DNA of 55,992 nucleotides from an uncultured Flavobacterium sp. (GCF_946220915.1 NZ_CAMIHH010000009.1:1-55992), one strand, 5' to 3'. Shown: positions 15,258-24,437, counted from the stretch's first letter. Numbers and translations are program-made. Notes: a model not told the origin generated them from the sequence alone.

Positions 15258-16839
15258 GGGTGGTATCTTTTTTGCGGATGATAGTATCTTTCCTTACCAC
15301 GGGCTTTTTTGCGGGAGGTGATGCAGCTGCCGGTTTCCGGCTGGCGGTCTGTGTGCTTTTCAGCGGTACATGCTTTATGGCAGGCTTTACCGTATCGGTC
15401 GTCGGCACTGTTACCGGCAAAGGCGCTACAGGCGTTTTAAAGCCGCGCAGCCTTTTGTACTGCTCATAGCCACCGCTGACCTGGTTCCATATCAGGTCGG
15501 ATATCTTTTTAGACCCTCGGAAATTAAAGTGTGTATAATCTTTATTGGCCAGGGCTGGCGCAGCCTCCTCTACCCACCGCACCATCGAACCGTCGCCACC
15601 CATGAGCATATATAGGTTTACATAAGCCGACTCTGTTTTTACCGCATAACGCTTTTGCGCCGTTGATAGCGGTGCCACGGCTGAATCGGTTTTCATTTCC
15701 AAACCGTATTTGGTCGATTTATCTGCCGTGGAAATTATCAATATTGCCACACCCGGAAAGCACTCGCGCAAATGGCTGACAACCTTAGCCATGCGCTTTT
15801 CGTACCAGTTGTAGTTGAGTGAACCATAGTTAAGCACGTTGGTGCCATAGTGCAGTACGATCAGGTCGTATTCCAGCTTTTCGTTGAATGCCTTCATTAC
15901 ATTCGCATTGAAAGAGCCAATAGGTAAACCGGAGTTGCCACGGTTGGAAAAATTATCTACATGCACCCCCCTGCCGTCGTCAAAGTTAAAGCCATAGAAC
16001 GGAATGGAATCGGCGGCCACAAAATCGGCGCGGAAGCCTTTTACATCACCGGCCACACTAAGCGTGTTCAGCATGTTTACGGGGTTTAGTTTCTTGCGGA
16101 GCGTATCTTTTCCAGCTATCACGTTTATGCGGCCTTCACGGTTACCCGACCTGCCATAAAACAGGGTTGGGTTATTCAGCATGGTAAGATTTCTTACGTT
16201 GTTGGCCTTATAGCGCACCCAAACCGGATTGATGGTATCATGTTTTACAAAAAACACATGGCCATTTACCCCAAACGGGCTACGCGGATTTTTCACATTA
16301 AGGTACGACTGGGTTTTCCAGTTATTCGAAAACTGGTGGGTAAGCGTGCTGCGCGACGGTGCCGACTCCGACGTGATATTTACGAAGCCCACGCCTTCGC
16401 CGCCAAAGCGTTCCTGCAGGCTGGCCCGAAAATCCTTTACGATCATGTCGCCATCGGTCATGGAGTCGCCAAAATACGCGATGCGTACCTTTCCCTGCCT
16501 TTTGGTTTCCAACTGCAGGAGCTTTTCATAAAAGTTAACCAGGTGCTGGTAGCCTTTATACTCTTCAAAGGTTTCTGCGGGAAATTTAATCCCGTTGGTC
16601 GCTTCAAAAACAATTTTTTTGTTGCTCAGGGTATCTTTCTCCATCTCACCCCCGTCAGCCTCAACGGCTTCAAGCATCAGGCTGTCGACCACTACGTTTT
16701 TAGTGGAGGCCGTTTCGGTAAAAATCTTTTCGGGTAAAAACGATTTGAATACCAGCATGGCCACAATGGATATGGCTACGATGGTAAACGACTGGAAAAA
16801 ATAAGGCTTGTCCTTCTTATTCGGTAGATTCTCTTTCAC
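15247..16839 (-). CDS. Membrane-anchored SGNH/GDSL hydrolase-like protein
   Basis: The 530-residue protein has one N-terminal membrane anchor (about 14-34, FQSFTIVAISIVAMLVFKSF) and no cleavage site, so it should face the periplasm. SGNH blocks are YFGDSMTDGD with Ser126, HYGTNV with Asn334, and KDYTHFN with Asp434 and His437. As in its neighbour, a long beta-rich insert separates the first two blocks (about 160-300), but it lacks LysM. The C-terminal ~70 residues are Pro/Thr/Lys-rich and probably disordered. It overlaps the LysM-SGNH gene by 11 bases and follows argS by 16 bases. Together with the MBOAT it looks like a three-protein acyl-transfer set. Confidence 0.83.
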   Translation of the reverse strand: MKENLPNKKDKPYFFQSFTIVAISIVAMLVFKSFLPEKIFTETASTKNVVVDSLMLEAVEADGGEMEKDTLSNKKIVFEATNGIKFPAETFEEYKGYQHLVNFYEKLLQLETKRQGKVRIAYFGDSMTDGDMIVKDFRASLQERFGGEGVGFVNITSESAPSRSTLTHQFSNNWKTQSYLNVKNPRSPFGVNGHVFFVKHDTINPVWVRYKANNVRNLTMLNNPTLFYGRSGNREGRINVIAGKDTLRKKLNPVNMLNTLSVAGDVKGFRADFVAADSIPFYGFNFDDGRGVHVDNFSNRGNSGLPIGSFNANVMKAFNEKLEYDLIVLHYGTNVLNYGSLNYNWYEKRMAKVVSHLRECFPGVAILIISTADKSTKYGLEMKTDSAVAPLSTAQKRYAVKTESAYVNLYMLMGGDGSMVRWVEEAAPALANKDYTHFNFRGSKKISDLIWNQVSGGYEQYKRLRGFKTPVAPLPVTVPTTDTVKPAIKHVPLKSTQTASRKPAAASPPAKKPVVRKDTIIRKKDTTHVQ

Positions 16840-16855
16840 AAAAGCCTGTTTTAAA

Positions 16856-18643
16856 TTACATGCGCTCCGGCACGCCGATACCCAGCAGGCCGAACGCCGA
16901 TTTTATGGTTTCGCCCACTTTTTTGGAAAGCTGTATGCGGAAGATCCTTTCGTTCTCCACCTCGCTGCCCAGTACCGGAACGCTCTGGTAGAATGAGTTG
17001 TACTCCTTCACCAGGTCGTAGGTATAGTTGGCAATGAGCGCCGGGCTGTGCCCTTCAGCAGCTGCCTGGATGATTTCCGGGTATTGTGCCACAATTTTCA
17101 GCAACTCTTTTTCCTTTTCGTGCAGGTTAATCTCTGCCGGGTTCAGCGTTACCGAAATATCGAATTCCGCCTTACGCAATAGTGACTGTATCCTGGCGTA
17201 GGTATATTGTATGAACGGACCTGTATTCCCGGCAAAATCAACCGATTCTTTCGGGTCGAACAGGATGCGTTTTTTAGGGTCAACTTTAAGAATGTAATAC
17301 TTTAATGCACCAAGGCCGATGATGCGGTGCAGGCGGGCCTTGTCTTCATCGGAATAGCCCTCGAGCTTGCCCAGTTCTTCCGATATGTTTTTGGCGGTTG
17401 CCACCATTTCGTCCATCAGGTCGTCGGCATCTACCACAGTGCCCTCACGGCTTTTCATTTTGCCGGAAGGAAGGTCGACCATGCCATAAGAAAGATGGTA
17501 CAGGTTCTCCGCCCAGTCGAAGCCCAGCTTTTTCAGGATCAGGAACAGTACCTTAAAGTGATAATCCTGCTCATTGCCCACAGTGTATACCATGCCTCCC
17601 ACATCCGGGAAATCCTTTACCCTTTGTATGGCGGTACCGATATCCTGTGTCATGTACACGGAAGTTCCGTCACGGCGCAGCACCAGCTTTTCGTCGAGGC
17701 CGTCCGAGGTAAGGTCAATCCATACCGAGCCGTCCTCTTTTCTATAGAATACGCCTTTTTCAAGGCCATCGGCAACAACATCTTTCCCTAAAAGGTAGGT
17801 GTTGCTTTCGTAATAGTTCTTATCAAAGTCAACACCAATGTTCTTGAAGGATGCCTCAAAGCCTTCATACACCCAGCCGTTCATTTTGTTCCAAAGGGCA
17901 ACAACGACTTGGTCACCGGCTTCCCATTTAAGGAGCATGGCCTGGGCTTCCAAAAGTATCGGTGCATTTTTCTTCGCTTCCTCTTCGGTTTGACCATCCG
18001 CTATCAGAGCCTCAATCTCTTTCTTATACGCTTTGTCAAACTCCACATAATAATTCCCCACCAACTTATCGCCTTTCACGCCTGCGCTTTCCGGGGTTTC
18101 GCCGTGGCCGAATTTCTCATACGCCAGCATCGATTTACAGATGTGGATGCCCCTGTCGTTGATCACCTGGGTCTTGTACACTTTTTTGCCTGATGCCTCG
18201 ATGATATTCGCAACCGAATTGCCCAAAAGCACGTTGCGCACGTGGCCCAAATGCAGCGGCTTGTTGGTATTAGGTGAAGCGTATTCCACCATCACGGCCT
18301 TACTGCCTTGTTCAGGCTTGTGGGTGCCAAAGTTTTCGTCGCCCTTAATGCCGTTGAAAAAGTCAATATAAAATGTATCGGAAATGACAAGGTTGAGGAA
18401 CCCGCCACCCGCTACGTTGAACTTTTCCACCTCAGCAGTATTGTCAACCAGGTACTGCCCAATGGCATTGCCCAAAGCGTTGGGATTGCTTTTAACCAAC
18501 TTTAAAAGCGGAAAAATAACCATGGTGATATCGCCCTCAAATTCCCTTCGGGTAGCCTGCAGTTCTATCTTTTCAACAGAAATACCGAACAAAGCTTCTA
18601 CCGCTTTTTGTATGTATGGGACAAGGATTTGTGATAACGCCAT
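16856..18643 (-). CDS. argS: Arginyl-tRNA synthetase
   Basis: The 595-residue class I synthetase charges tRNA-Arg in the cytoplasm. An N-terminal Arg-tRNA-synthetase additional domain (1-100) is followed by the catalytic Rossmann fold with the HIGH motif HLGH at 131-134 (ASPNTNKPLHLGHVRN). A KMSK-like region reads SGKMKSREGTVV. The C-terminal DALR anticodon-binding domain ends FGLLGIGVPERM, typical for ArgS. Length is normal. It is the first gene of the minus-strand group that continues with two SGNH genes and the MBOAT. The cotranscription is inferred from spacing. Confidence 0.97.
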   Translation of the reverse strand: MALSQILVPYIQKAVEALFGISVEKIELQATRREFEGDITMVIFPLLKLVKSNPNALGNAIGQYLVDNTAEVEKFNVAGGGFLNLVISDTFYIDFFNGIKGDENFGTHKPEQGSKAVMVEYASPNTNKPLHLGHVRNVLLGNSVANIIEASGKKVYKTQVINDRGIHICKSMLAYEKFGHGETPESAGVKGDKLVGNYYVEFDKAYKKEIEALIADGQTEEEAKKNAPILLEAQAMLLKWEAGDQVVVALWNKMNGWVYEGFEASFKNIGVDFDKNYYESNTYLLGKDVVADGLEKGVFYRKEDGSVWIDLTSDGLDEKLVLRRDGTSVYMTQDIGTAIQRVKDFPDVGGMVYTVGNEQDYHFKVLFLILKKLGFDWAENLYHLSYGMVDLPSGKMKSREGTVVDADDLMDEMVATAKNISEELGKLEGYSDEDKARLHRIIGLGALKYYILKVDPKKRILFDPKESVDFAGNTGPFIQYTYARIQSLLRKAEFDISVTLNPAEINLHEKEKELLKIVAQYPEIIQAAAEGHSPALIANYTYDLVKEYNSFYQSVPVLGSEVENERIFRIQLSKKVGETIKSAFGLLGIGVPERM

Positions 18644-19022
18644 GTTACAATTATTTTTAAGCGTGCAAAGATAAATATTTTAGCCAACCTACTGAAGGGA
18701 AAAAACTTAAATAATAGGTAAAATTACACGCTTTACCGCCCGCTTTTATTCATACCAAAAAACACACCCCTAACCCCTCTCAAGAGGGGAACACTCAAAC
18801 GTGCTTACTCAGCCCTCCAAATAGCCACCCGAAGCCGGAATGAGTGAAGCTATTCCCCTCTTGAGAGGGGTTAGGGGTGTGTTAACCGATGTCTACCAAA
18901 ATTTAACGAAGAAAAACTTTTTTCAAACATTCCTGTAACAAATCCGCAGCTTTATTGTCTTATGACATATATGCATGAGTTAGCGGCTTTAAGAAATCAT
19001 TAATTTATGCATTAAAAGGTAC
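18644..19022. other. Intergenic region between argS and the beta-barrel receptor
   Basis: No gene is seen in this AT-rich stretch. It contains the large inverted repeat at 18761-18883 and unstructured sequence on both sides, then leads into the receptor promoter at 19029-19058. Confidence 0.6.
18761..18883. repeat. 31-bp perfect inverted repeat with internal palindromes
   Basis: Arms 18761-18791 and 18853-18883 are exact reverse complements over 31 bases, separated by 61 bases. Each arm itself contains a 7-bp palindrome, CCCCTCT-nn-AGAGGGG. The left arm continues into CGTGCTTACTCAG, a tail also found (one base different) after the similar palindrome at 21591-21644. Both copies flank the same receptor gene. 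The whole element could fold into a long hairpin on either strand. It looks like a dispersed REP-like element rather than a terminator, since no T-tract follows. Confidence 0.85.
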
Positions 19023-19028
19023 TTTGTA

Positions 19029-19058
19029 TTGCATATTAGCCGAAAATGCTTACATTTG
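19029..19058 (+). promoter_or_regulatory. Promoter of the beta-barrel receptor gene
   Basis: A TTG (19029-19031) and TACATTTG (19051-19058) are 19 bases apart and fit the Bacteroidota consensus. The start codon at 19092 lies 34 bases downstream, which supports that start over an in-frame ATG at 19029 inside the promoter. Confidence 0.75.
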
Positions 19059-19091
19059 CACCATCATCAATCATCAATCAAAATAACGAAC

Positions 19092-21506
19092 ATGAATTTC
19101 AAGTTCCTGCTTGTCCTCCTCTTTGGGGGCATCATGACCCTGCACGCACAAAATCCGGGTAGTATTTCCGGAAAAGTAATTGACTCCAAAACAAAGGAAA
19201 CCTTACCATATGTAAGTATTTCCGTTAAAGAAGGCGACGCAGTAGTTACAGGCGGCATTACCGACGATAATGGTAATTTCGCTGTGAAGAACCTGCAACT
19301 GAAAAGCTACACCGTAGAAATACTTTTTATGGGCTACAAGCCACAGCACGTTACTGCCAACCTTACTGCCGATACCAAAACCATCGACCTTGGCACCATC
19401 ACCATGGAAGAAGAAGCTACGCAACTTAATGAAGTTGAAATTGTAAAGGAAGTATCGACCATAGAGCAGAAGATCGACCGAAAGGTAATTACGGTGGGCC
19501 GCGACCTTACCACGGCAGGCGGTACCGCTTCCGAAATAATGAACAACATACCGTCGGTAAACGTAGACCAGGACGGCAAAATATCACTACGCGGCAACCA
19601 GAACGTAAGGGTGCTTGTAGACGGCAGGCCGACAAACATCGACCCGGCACAGTTACTAAAGCAGATACCGTCGACCTCCATCAAAAAAATAGAGCTCATC
19701 ACCAACCCGAGCGCGAAATACAACCCTGAGGGAATGAGCGGCATCATCAATATAGTATTGCATAAAAACGCCAACGACGGCTTTAACGGCAACTTCAACG
19801 CGGGTGTTACTTTTGGCGAAACGCCTAAGTTCAACAACTCGCTCGACATGAACTACCGCACCGGGAAGGTAAACTTCTTCGGCAACGTGGGCAGTAATTT
19901 TGGGAAGTATTTCAATAGCGGCCATGTAACGCGCAACGACATATTTTCAGACCAGTTCGTAGATGTGGTTAACGACAATGAAGGCGTATTGGGCAAGATC
20001 GGGATGGACTATTACATCAATGACAATAATACGCTTTCGTTCTACACGAACCAGAACTATTTTACCGGAGAGGCCACCATTGGCACTGATATCATGTATG
20101 GGGCTGAAACCGGGCTTGACAATATTTCCCAGCGCTCGGCCCTCGACAGTGACAATAAGAACAATTCATACAACCTGGCCTACAAACACAAATTCCCCAA
20201 GGAGGGCCATACGCTCGACTTCGAAGCGAACTATAACGATTCCCGCAGCACGCAGGATGTGAATTATGAGACCGTTACCGGTTCCGAAACACCGGCGCTC
20301 TACGCTGACCGCCTGGTTGACGACCGTACGAACGTTACGGCCAACCTGGACTACGTGAACCCGCTTACCGAAAAATCAACGCTTGAGCTGGGTGCCGAAG
20401 CCAGGCTTATCCGTACCGATAATACTTATAATACTACCAACCCGAACGTGACCAATCCTAACCTGATGGACTCCGGGTATATTTATGATGTAGACATTTA
20501 TTCGGCATATGCCACATTTGGGCAGAGGTTCGATAAGTTCAGCTACCAGTTGGGCGCGCGCTTCGAAAGCTACAAAGTGAACAACGATTTCAATAACGGG
20601 CAGGCCGTATTTAAAGACGATTATTTTACCGTATACCCATCGGCATACCTTACCTATACACCAAGCGTGAGCAATATGTACCAGCTGAGTTTCAGCCGCA
20701 GGGTCGACAGGCCAAGCATTGAGCAGACCAAGCCGGTAAGGGAATTTTCCACTCCATTGCTTACCGCACTTGGCAACCCCGAGCTATTGCCGCAATTCAC
20801 GCAGTCGGTAGAGTTTAACTACACCCGTATGTTTGGGCAGGGCTCGTCGATCACAGGCGGTGTATACTACAGGTTCATTAACGACGAGATCAGCAGGATC
20901 TTCTACCCAGACGAATCGACCACCAACACACAGGACCAGATCATGAGCTTTGGGAACTTTGACAAGAACAGCGCCTACGGGTTTGAACTTTCTGCCAACT
21001 ATAAGATATTCAAGTGGTGGGACATCCAGCCGGCCATCGACTTTTCAAGCATATCGCAAAGAGGTGTGGTTTCGGTACAGGAGCCTGGATCGGACGAGAA
21101 TTATGAGATGGTGCAGCGCAATGTTGATGTTAACGCCTTTAATGCAAGGCTCAACAGCAATTTCAGGGTAAACCCGCGCCTCAGTTTCCTGTTATTCGGC
21201 TTTTACCGCGGCCCCGTAGATGGGGTACAGGGAAACAGCCGCGAAATGTACAAGATCGACTCGGGTGCGCGCTACACCCTGCTGGACAACAAGATGTCGC
21301 TGAGCCTTCGCTTTAACGACATGTTCAACACGCAGCGTTTCGGCTTCGATTCCAACAACCCGTTCCCGCAGAGCGGCGAGTTCCGCTGGGAGAGCCGCAC
21401 TGTATACTTTGGCCTCAACTACATGTTCGGTGCCGGAAAGAACAGGGCCATGCAGCGCAAGCAGCGTGATGACAATACCAAGCAGAGCAGCGGAGGCATG
21501 TTCTAA
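19092..21506 (+). CDS. TonB-dependent receptor, outer-membrane beta-barrel family
   Basis: The 804-residue protein starts with signal peptide MNFKFLLVLLFGGIMTLHAQ. It is followed by a CarboxypepD_reg-like domain (about 25-110: GSISGKVIDSKTKETLPYVS, NFAVKNLQLKSYTVEILFMGY). A plug-like region reads GGTASEIMNNIPSVNVDQDG, KISLRGNQNVRVLVDGRPT and GMSGIINIVL. A beta-barrel of the OMP_b-brl_3 type runs to FGLNYMFGAG, with a basic C-terminal tail (NRAMQRKQRDDNTKQS). The tail beyond the last strand is common in this family. There is no SusD, FecR or other partner next to it, so the substrate cannot be inferred. It is a single-gene unit with its own promoter and terminator. Confidence 0.9.
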   Translation: MNFKFLLVLLFGGIMTLHAQNPGSISGKVIDSKTKETLPYVSISVKEGDAVVTGGITDDNGNFAVKNLQLKSYTVEILFMGYKPQHVTANLTADTKTIDLGTITMEEEATQLNEVEIVKEVSTIEQKIDRKVITVGRDLTTAGGTASEIMNNIPSVNVDQDGKISLRGNQNVRVLVDGRPTNIDPAQLLKQIPSTSIKKIELITNPSAKYNPEGMSGIINIVLHKNANDGFNGNFNAGVTFGETPKFNNSLDMNYRTGKVNFFGNVGSNFGKYFNSGHVTRNDIFSDQFVDVVNDNEGVLGKIGMDYYINDNNTLSFYTNQNYFTGEATIGTDIMYGAETGLDNISQRSALDSDNKNNSYNLAYKHKFPKEGHTLDFEANYNDSRSTQDVNYETVTGSETPALYADRLVDDRTNVTANLDYVNPLTEKSTLELGAEARLIRTDNTYNTTNPNVTNPNLMDSGYIYDVDIYSAYATFGQRFDKFSYQLGARFESYKVNNDFNNGQAVFKDDYFTVYPSAYLTYTPSVSNMYQLSFSRRVDRPSIEQTKPVREFSTPLLTALGNPELLPQFTQSVEFNYTRMFGQGSSITGGVYYRFINDEISRIFYPDESTTNTQDQIMSFGNFDKNSAYGFELSANYKIFKWWDIQPAIDFSSISQRGVVSVQEPGSDENYEMVQRNVDVNAFNARLNSNFRVNPRLSFLLFGFYRGPVDGVQGNSREMYKIDSGARYTLLDNKMSLSLRFNDMFNTQRFGFDSNNPFPQSGEFRWESRTVYFGLNYMFGAGKNRAMQRKQRDDNTKQSSGGMF

Positions 21507-21553
21507 AAAATTGAATAATTATTTTTCATATAATTAGGTTTAGTAGTTAGTCA

Positions 21554-21585
21554 AACCCCGGATAGTTGCGAATCCGGGGTTTTTT
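21554..21585 (+). terminator. Intrinsic terminator of the beta-barrel receptor gene
   Basis: A 10-bp perfect stem AACCCCGGAT / ATCCGGGGTT with an 8-base loop is followed by a T-tract. Confidence 0.92.
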
Positions 21586-21590
21586 GTTGT

Positions 21591-21644
21591 CCTCACCCCC
21601 AGCCCCTCTCCGAAGGAGAGGGGAGCCAGCACGTACTTACTCAG
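21591..21644. repeat. Second copy of the GC-rich palindromic repeat
   Basis: The core CCCCTCTCC-GAA-GGAGAGGGG is a 9-bp perfect palindrome. It is followed by a tail (ACGTACTTACTCAG) nearly identical to the tail of the left arm at 18801-18812. The order of palindrome then tail is the same as in the first copy, so the two are likely members of one dispersed repeat family. Confidence 0.7.
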
Positions 21645-22016
21645 ATTTAAAAATTGATTGTATTTTTTTGAGAGCGAATGGTTTAGGCTTTACCAGCAAA
21701 CCATGTTCATGTCCTGTCACGTTGTAGCGGGATTTCGGCTTTACCCCCCGCAGAAAAAAGCAGGGCTATAACCTCTATCAGGGTTAAAGGAGAAGTTCTG
21801 TGATGGTTGGGGTGTTCGCGCTCCGCAAAGCCTCTCGACTTTGTAGAAGTGTTTAAAAGTCTACGACTTTTCCTTTTGCATGTCAGAGACATGCCATCGC
21901 CGTCACTTAGCCCGAAGCTTCTCTATGTTTAGCTATATCCGTCTTAGAATCAATGAATATCTATGAAACCTATGTATCTATGTGGTTAAATAACATTTTA
22001 GACAGTTCCTAAGTCA
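21645..22016. other. Gene-free region, possible repeat remnant
   Basis: No supported gene lies in these 372 bases. On the minus strand, 21707-21892 is a 61-codon open frame with no ribosome-binding context or domain. The segment around 21715-21790 includes short motifs such as CCCTGATAGAGG and AAATCCCGCTACAACG. In my recollection these resemble intergenic repeats common in Flavobacterium genomes; this needs a genome-wide search. Confidence 0.35.
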
Positions 22017-23411
22017 TTAAACCTGTTTTTTTATCCAATCCGTAATCTCCTTCAATGCCACAGGCGAAAATGTCTGCTCTAACTCGCCATACTCAGCCGG
22101 AGACCCGGTTTTGGTTTCCTGGAACAGGTGGTTGAGGCCTGGCAGCACTTTGGCGGTCACTTTTTTGTTGCCGCTTTTCTGAGCCGCGCGTTTTACGGCA
22201 TCAAGGTTGGCCGTTGGGGCTACCTGCAGGTCTTTTTCGCCATTAAGGGCAAGCACAGGGCATTGTACTTTTTCCAGTACCGGAGCAGGATTGTAGCGGA
22301 TAAAATTGCTGTACCACGGCGAGGCCATTTCGTTTACCTGGATGTCTACATACTGTGTTACCTGATCCTTGGGAATGCCTTTGGATATGAATACCGGCTT
22401 TAGTTGCTGGTCGAATATCGTTTGCAATTTCGCCCTTAGCGGGTTAGGTTCTTTCTCTGCTTTAATGGCATCATACAGCTGACGGTTAATGGCACCGAGT
22501 TTTGTAAGCTCTTCTTCCGGCATGCCATTGGCTTTTCCCATCAGGTAATTTTGCAGCAGCATCAGTTCGTCCCCGGGTATGGCGGGACCGGCCAGCAGCA
22601 CTATGAATGCTGCATCAGCCTGCCTGGAAGCCACGATCGGCGCTATCATGCCACCCTCGCTGTGGCCTATCATCCCAATTTTGCCGGTATTGATCTCTTT
22701 CCTCGTTTTCAGGTATAAGAAAGCCGCTTCTGCATCAATGGCAAAATCTTCTGTAGTTGCCTTGGCAAACTTCCCTTCAGAAGCGCCCACTCCCCTGTCG
22801 TCATACCGCAATACCGCAATGCCTGCACGGGTAAGGTGGTCAGCCAGTACCAGGAACGGCTTGTGCCCAAGTAACTCTTCGTCCCTGTTTTGAGGCCCGC
22901 TCCCTGATATCAGTATGACCGCCGGATAATTCCCCCCTTTTTGGGGCATTGTGAGCGTTCCCGCCAGGGTTATGCCTGCTTTGTCATTTTTAAAGGTAAC
23001 CTCCTCCGTAGTGTAAGGATAGGGCTTTACAGGTTCCTGCGGCCTTGCCTTTGGCTGTATTTTTACCTCCTCCCGGCCAAGATCGAGCGGCAGGGCGTTG
23101 CGGTTTTGCGTAAAAGTGCCTTTAAACACGTTATTTTCCAGAGTGCCCCGGTAATCAATGCCTGCATCCGGTAATCCAAATGCAATAATTCCATTTTCAT
23201 ACAATACCGATGTTACCGGAATTGCCTTTGGGCTTTGCTCCGGTACAAGCATCGTAGCCGTATAGCCCCCACCCTCTACATTTTCGATCGTTATGGTTAT
23301 ACGCAGCTGGCCGCCCGGGAAAGTAAGGAGCCCGTGCCACGGACCCGAGATATCCTGAGCGAAAAGTGTTGCCGAAACTAAGAAGAGCAAAAAGGAAATG
23401 GCTTTTTTCAT
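22017..23411 (-). CDS. Secreted alpha/beta hydrolase (serine peptidase/esterase S33-like)
   Basis: The 464-residue protein has a signal peptide ending near LFAQ (residue 19). An N-terminal beta-domain (about 20-115) lies before the hydrolase. The alpha/beta-hydrolase core begins at about 137 (VTFKNDKAGITLAGTLTMP) and has oxyanion segment ISGSGPQNRD (169-177). The nucleophile elbow is GHSEGG with Ser251, and the other candidate triad residues are Asp394 (NGEKDLQ) and His428 (PGLNHLF). This layout matches periplasmic S9/S33-type hydrolases of Bacteroidota of about 460 residues. The substrate is unknown; acyl esters or short peptides are possible. It is a single gene, with gene-free DNA on both sides. 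Confidence 0.88.
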   Translation of the reverse strand: MKKAISFLLFLVSATLFAQDISGPWHGLLTFPGGQLRITITIENVEGGGYTATMLVPEQSPKAIPVTSVLYENGIIAFGLPDAGIDYRGTLENNVFKGTFTQNRNALPLDLGREEVKIQPKARPQEPVKPYPYTTEEVTFKNDKAGITLAGTLTMPQKGGNYPAVILISGSGPQNRDEELLGHKPFLVLADHLTRAGIAVLRYDDRGVGASEGKFAKATTEDFAIDAEAAFLYLKTRKEINTGKIGMIGHSEGGMIAPIVASRQADAAFIVLLAGPAIPGDELMLLQNYLMGKANGMPEEELTKLGAINRQLYDAIKAEKEPNPLRAKLQTIFDQQLKPVFISKGIPKDQVTQYVDIQVNEMASPWYSNFIRYNPAPVLEKVQCPVLALNGEKDLQVAPTANLDAVKRAAQKSGNKKVTAKVLPGLNHLFQETKTGSPAEYGELEQTFSPVALKEITDWIKKQV

Positions 23412-23526
23412 TACTATAAATTTTGCTAAAGATAGGGGTTAAATTCAGGAAAGGAAATATTGATGGCAAGGTTTTTAGCCGCGTACATACAACCTAACCC
23501 GACCGGGTTACACTATTGCATCCAAA

Positions 23527-23548
23527 TAAAAAACTCCCTTTGGGGGAG
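23527..23548 (-). terminator. Terminator of the DUF2805 gene
   Basis: On the minus strand, a short stem CTCCC / GGGAG (23544-23548 with 23534-23538) is followed by a U-rich run (23533-23527). The stem is only 5 bp. Confidence 0.6.
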
Positions 23549-23555
23549 CTATGGG

Positions 23556-23831
23556 TTAAAATTTATTCCGGATGTAATATTTCGAATCCAGTTCATCATC
23601 CTGTATGATGTTTAACTGTGTTGCCGGCTTTGGCTTTTTGGCCGCGACTTTCTTTTTCCATGCTTCAAAATCATCGGCAGGCAATTGTTTGCGCATAATC
23701 TCAGTAACTTCCTTTTCAGTCAGTCCGAATATTTTTTTTATCTCCTCGAAAGGTTTCCTTTCTTCACGGGCAAGCGTTACAATCCTTTGTACCGCTTCCC
23801 TGTCCAGCTCGGGACGGCTGCTCTTTTTCAT
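23556..23831 (-). CDS. DUF2805 / TIGR03643 family protein
   Basis: The 91-residue protein is basic and cytoplasmic. Its core matches the DUF2805 pattern: LDREAVQRIVTLAREERKPFEEIKKIFGLTEKEVTEIMRKQL, then DDFEAWKKKVAAKKPK. The segment IKKIFGLTEKEVTEIMR reads like a helix-turn-helix, so nucleic-acid binding is possible but unproven. The last 20 residues (TQLNIIQDDELDSKYYIRNKF) are an extra tail. The gene is monocistronic, followed by a small hairpin. About 250 bases upstream hold no gene. Confidence 0.85.
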   Translation of the reverse strand: MKKSSRPELDREAVQRIVTLAREERKPFEEIKKIFGLTEKEVTEIMRKQLPADDFEAWKKKVAAKKPKPATQLNIIQDDELDSKYYIRNKF

Positions 23832-24083
23832 CAGCGAAAAATTAAAATCAGGTAATTAAGTAAATGTTTGCGATTCGTTAATCAATATTACTAAAAAAAA
23901 TAATTCATAACCAAATTTCAATGTTATTTTTCAACTTTTTGAATAGTTCGGATTTTTAATTGCACAGCCTGTACTGATTTTAAAAATCTTTCAGCAATAA
24001 CTGCCTATACATTTCAAAATCCGTTAGCAAGATGGTATTGCTGTTTAAATAAAAAGTAACGTGATCCTTATGATTCTTTTAAA

Positions 24084-24437
24084 TCAGGTATAGATCCAGG
24101 CCCAATAGAGCAGCACCAGCTGAAACGGCAGCCTGAATAGTAGTATCCATCTGGGCACGCCCATGCCCGCCTTTTCATTGGCGTACATGTAAACATTTGC
24201 CGGGAATATAGCGATAAGCAACACGATTATTCCCCATGCGGCAAAAGCTGAAAATTTCGGAATGCACAACAGCACTCCCAGTACAATCTCAATTGCACCG
24301 CTAACATAATTAAGTAATCTTGGAGCAGGGAAAACCGGCGGGATCATGCGCACATAAAGCCGTGGCACCCTGAAATGGTTGATGCCCGCCAGGATGTACA
24401 GCGATGCCATAAGGTAAAGGTGCCAGGGTAAAGCCAT
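24084..24437 (-). CDS. DoxX/MauE-like small membrane protein
   Basis: The 117-residue protein has about four hydrophobic segments (LYLMASLYILAGINHF, LLNYVSGAIEIVLGVLLCI, AAWGIIVLLIAIFPANVYMY, FQLVLLYWAWIYT). YILAGINHF and the conserved ISGAIEI-like helix are typical of DoxX-family inner-membrane proteins of about 120 residues. Precise function is not known for this group; some members act in thiosulfate or redox pathways. It follows the DMT transporter gene by 27 bases on the same strand and is probably cotranscribed with it. Confidence 0.8.
   Translation of the reverse strand: MALPWHLYLMASLYILAGINHFRVPRLYVRMIPPVFPAPRLLNYVSGAIEIVLGVLLCIPKFSAFAAWGIIVLLIAIFPANVYMYANEKAGMGVPRWILLFRLPFQLVLLYWAWIYT

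Noticed and set aside
21707..21892. 61-codon minus-strand frame before the hydrolase gene
   Set aside because: It has no domain, promoter or start context and looks like repeat-derived sequence.
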